Assembly: GCF_002836515.1 (NCBI RefSeq)
Contig: NZ_PJBC01000013.1
Coordinates: 372,001-436,000, forward strand
Length of the DNA stretch: 64,000 nt
Reading direction: 5' to 3'
Origin: Pseudomonas sp. Choline-02u-1
GTDB lineage: Bacteria; Pseudomonadota; Gammaproteobacteria; Pseudomonadales; Pseudomonadaceae
Shown: positions 63,433 through 64,000 of the stretch, piece after piece
Layout of the letters: the number at the start of each line of letters is the position of its first letter
Numbering within the stretch: the stretch's first letter is position 1
Notes under the pieces: generated by a model
What the model saw: only the letters and a program-made list of their open reading frames with translations
Database searches by the model: none
Told to the model about the DNA's origin: nothing
Made by a program: the position numbers and the translations under genes

Positions 63433-64000
63433 ATGAAAGTTTTGAAAGGTCAGGACATCCTGGCGCTTGGTTTTATGACGTTTGCCCTGTTTGTCGGGGC
63501 CGGTAACATCATCTTCCCGCCGATCGTCGGCTTGCAGGCCGGCCCCCACGTGTGGATGGCTGCGCTGGGCTTTCTGATCACCGCTGTAGGTTTGCCGGTG
63601 GTCACTGTAGTGGCGCTGGCCAAAGTTGGCGGCGCGATGGATGCGTTGAGCAGCCCGATCGGCAAAATCGCTGGCGGCATCCTCGCGGCGGCGTGCTATC
63701 TGGCTGTCGGCCCGCTGTTCGCCACTCCGCGTACCGCGACCGTTTCCTTCGAAGTGGGTCTGGCGCCGTTGACCGGCGAGAGTCCGCTGGCGCTGTTCCT
63801 CTACAGCTCGGTGTACTTCCTGCTGGTATTCTTCATTTCGCTCTACCCTGGGCGTTTGCTGGATACGGTGGGCCGCTTCCTCGCGCCGCTGAAAATCATT
63901 GCGCTGGCAGTACTGGGTATCGCCGCGTTCGCCTTGCCGGCGGGTGACATCGGTCACGGCACACCGGAATACGTCGCCGCACCATTCTCCCAAGGCTTCA
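63433..64000 (+). CDS. brnQ: branched-chain amino acid carrier BrnQ, 5' part
   Basis: Cation-coupled LIVCS-family transporter for Leu, Ile and Val, truncated by the end of the window after about 189 residues. The N-terminus [20 protein letters not shown] and [17 protein letters not shown] are diagnostic. At least five hydrophobic segments are visible, with the conserved [17 protein letters not shown] loop. The full protein is normally about 430-440 residues. No frameshift is seen in the part present. Confidence 0.93.
   Translation, partial: MKVLKGQDILALGFMTFALFVGAGNIIFPPIVGLQAGPHVWMAALGFLITAVGLPVVTVVALAKVGGAMDALSSPIGKIAGGILAAACYLAVGPLFATPRTATVSFEVGLAPLTGESPLALFLYSSVYFLLVFFISLYPGRLLDTVGRFLAPLKIIALAVLGIAAFALPAGDIGHGTPEYVAAPFSQGF

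Overview
The window is a chromosomal segment of a fluorescent-group Pseudomonas. The evidence is the gene order flhA-flhF-fleN-fliA-cheYZAB-motCD-parC-parP-cheW followed by ccmABCDEFGHI, the glyoxylate cluster gcl-hyi-glxR-ttuD-pyk, and gltA divergent from sdhCDAB-sucAB-lpdG-sucCD. These orders match my memory of P. aeruginosa PAO1. The protein sequences are typical of Pseudomonas, and four families of REP palindromes of the P. fluorescens type are scattered between the genes. No rRNA, tRNA, prophage, insertion sequence or CRISPR array was seen.

Layout. 0.4-15 kb, + strand: the end of the polar-flagellum regulon (export gate FlhA, pole-placement pair FlhF/FleN, sigma-28 FliA), then the core chemotaxis operon, the MotCD stator, and the ParC/ParP/CheW polar-array module. 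15-17 kb, - strand: a coupled pair made of a free-standing FlhB C-terminal-domain homologue and a FliK-like hook-length protein. 17.1-24.5 kb: the complete cytochrome c maturation operon, tightly coupled by 4-base overlaps, ending at a lipoprotein gene and a strong terminator. 24.5-26.4 kb: two toxin-antitoxin modules side by side (PIN toxin with excisionase-like antitoxin, and HicAB), probably accessory. 26.5-30.8 kb: an MFS exporter, the sulfate-binding protein, a voltage-gated-type K+ channel with a zinc-ribbon tail, and a urea transporter. 30.9-38.1 kb: the glyoxylate/glycerate pathway, with pyruvate kinase at its end, divergent from a GlcG-like gene; two identical palindromes lie between them. 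38.2-45.6 kb: two secreted hydrolases, a TetR regulator, DUF808, MlaA and a membrane GH17 transglucosylase. 45.9-49 kb: betaine-binding protein BetX with the DUF485/ActP acetate permease pair. 49-50 kb: about 1 kb without credible genes, holding a structured inverted repeat around a hexanucleotide microsatellite. 50-63 kb: TCA-cycle genes. The window ends inside a BrnQ-type transporter.

How the genes work together. The first 17 kb builds one polar flagellum and steers it. FleN/FlhF set number and place, FliA turns on late genes, CheA/CheY/CheZ/CheB/CheW carry the signal, and ParC/ParP hold the array at the pole. Gcl condenses glyoxylate to tartronate semialdehyde, Hyi and GlxR convert it (and hydroxypyruvate) towards glycerate, TtuD phosphorylates glycerate, and Pyk finishes lower glycolysis. 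GltA, Sdh, 2-oxoglutarate dehydrogenase and succinyl-CoA synthetase form one contiguous block covering much of the TCA cycle.

Most notable observations: (1) CheA has no recognisable P2 domain but carries four linker repeats that closely resemble the CheY-binding peptides of FliM and CheZ; (2) the 49-50 kb inverted repeat shows base-pair-preserving changes between its arms, which points to conserved hairpins and not to the peptides it could encode; (3) the hicAB promoter has a perfect palindrome placed exactly between its -35 and -10; (4) two TTGTATACAA palindromes lie between gcl and the divergent gene. Promoter, operator and hairpin calls were made by eye.
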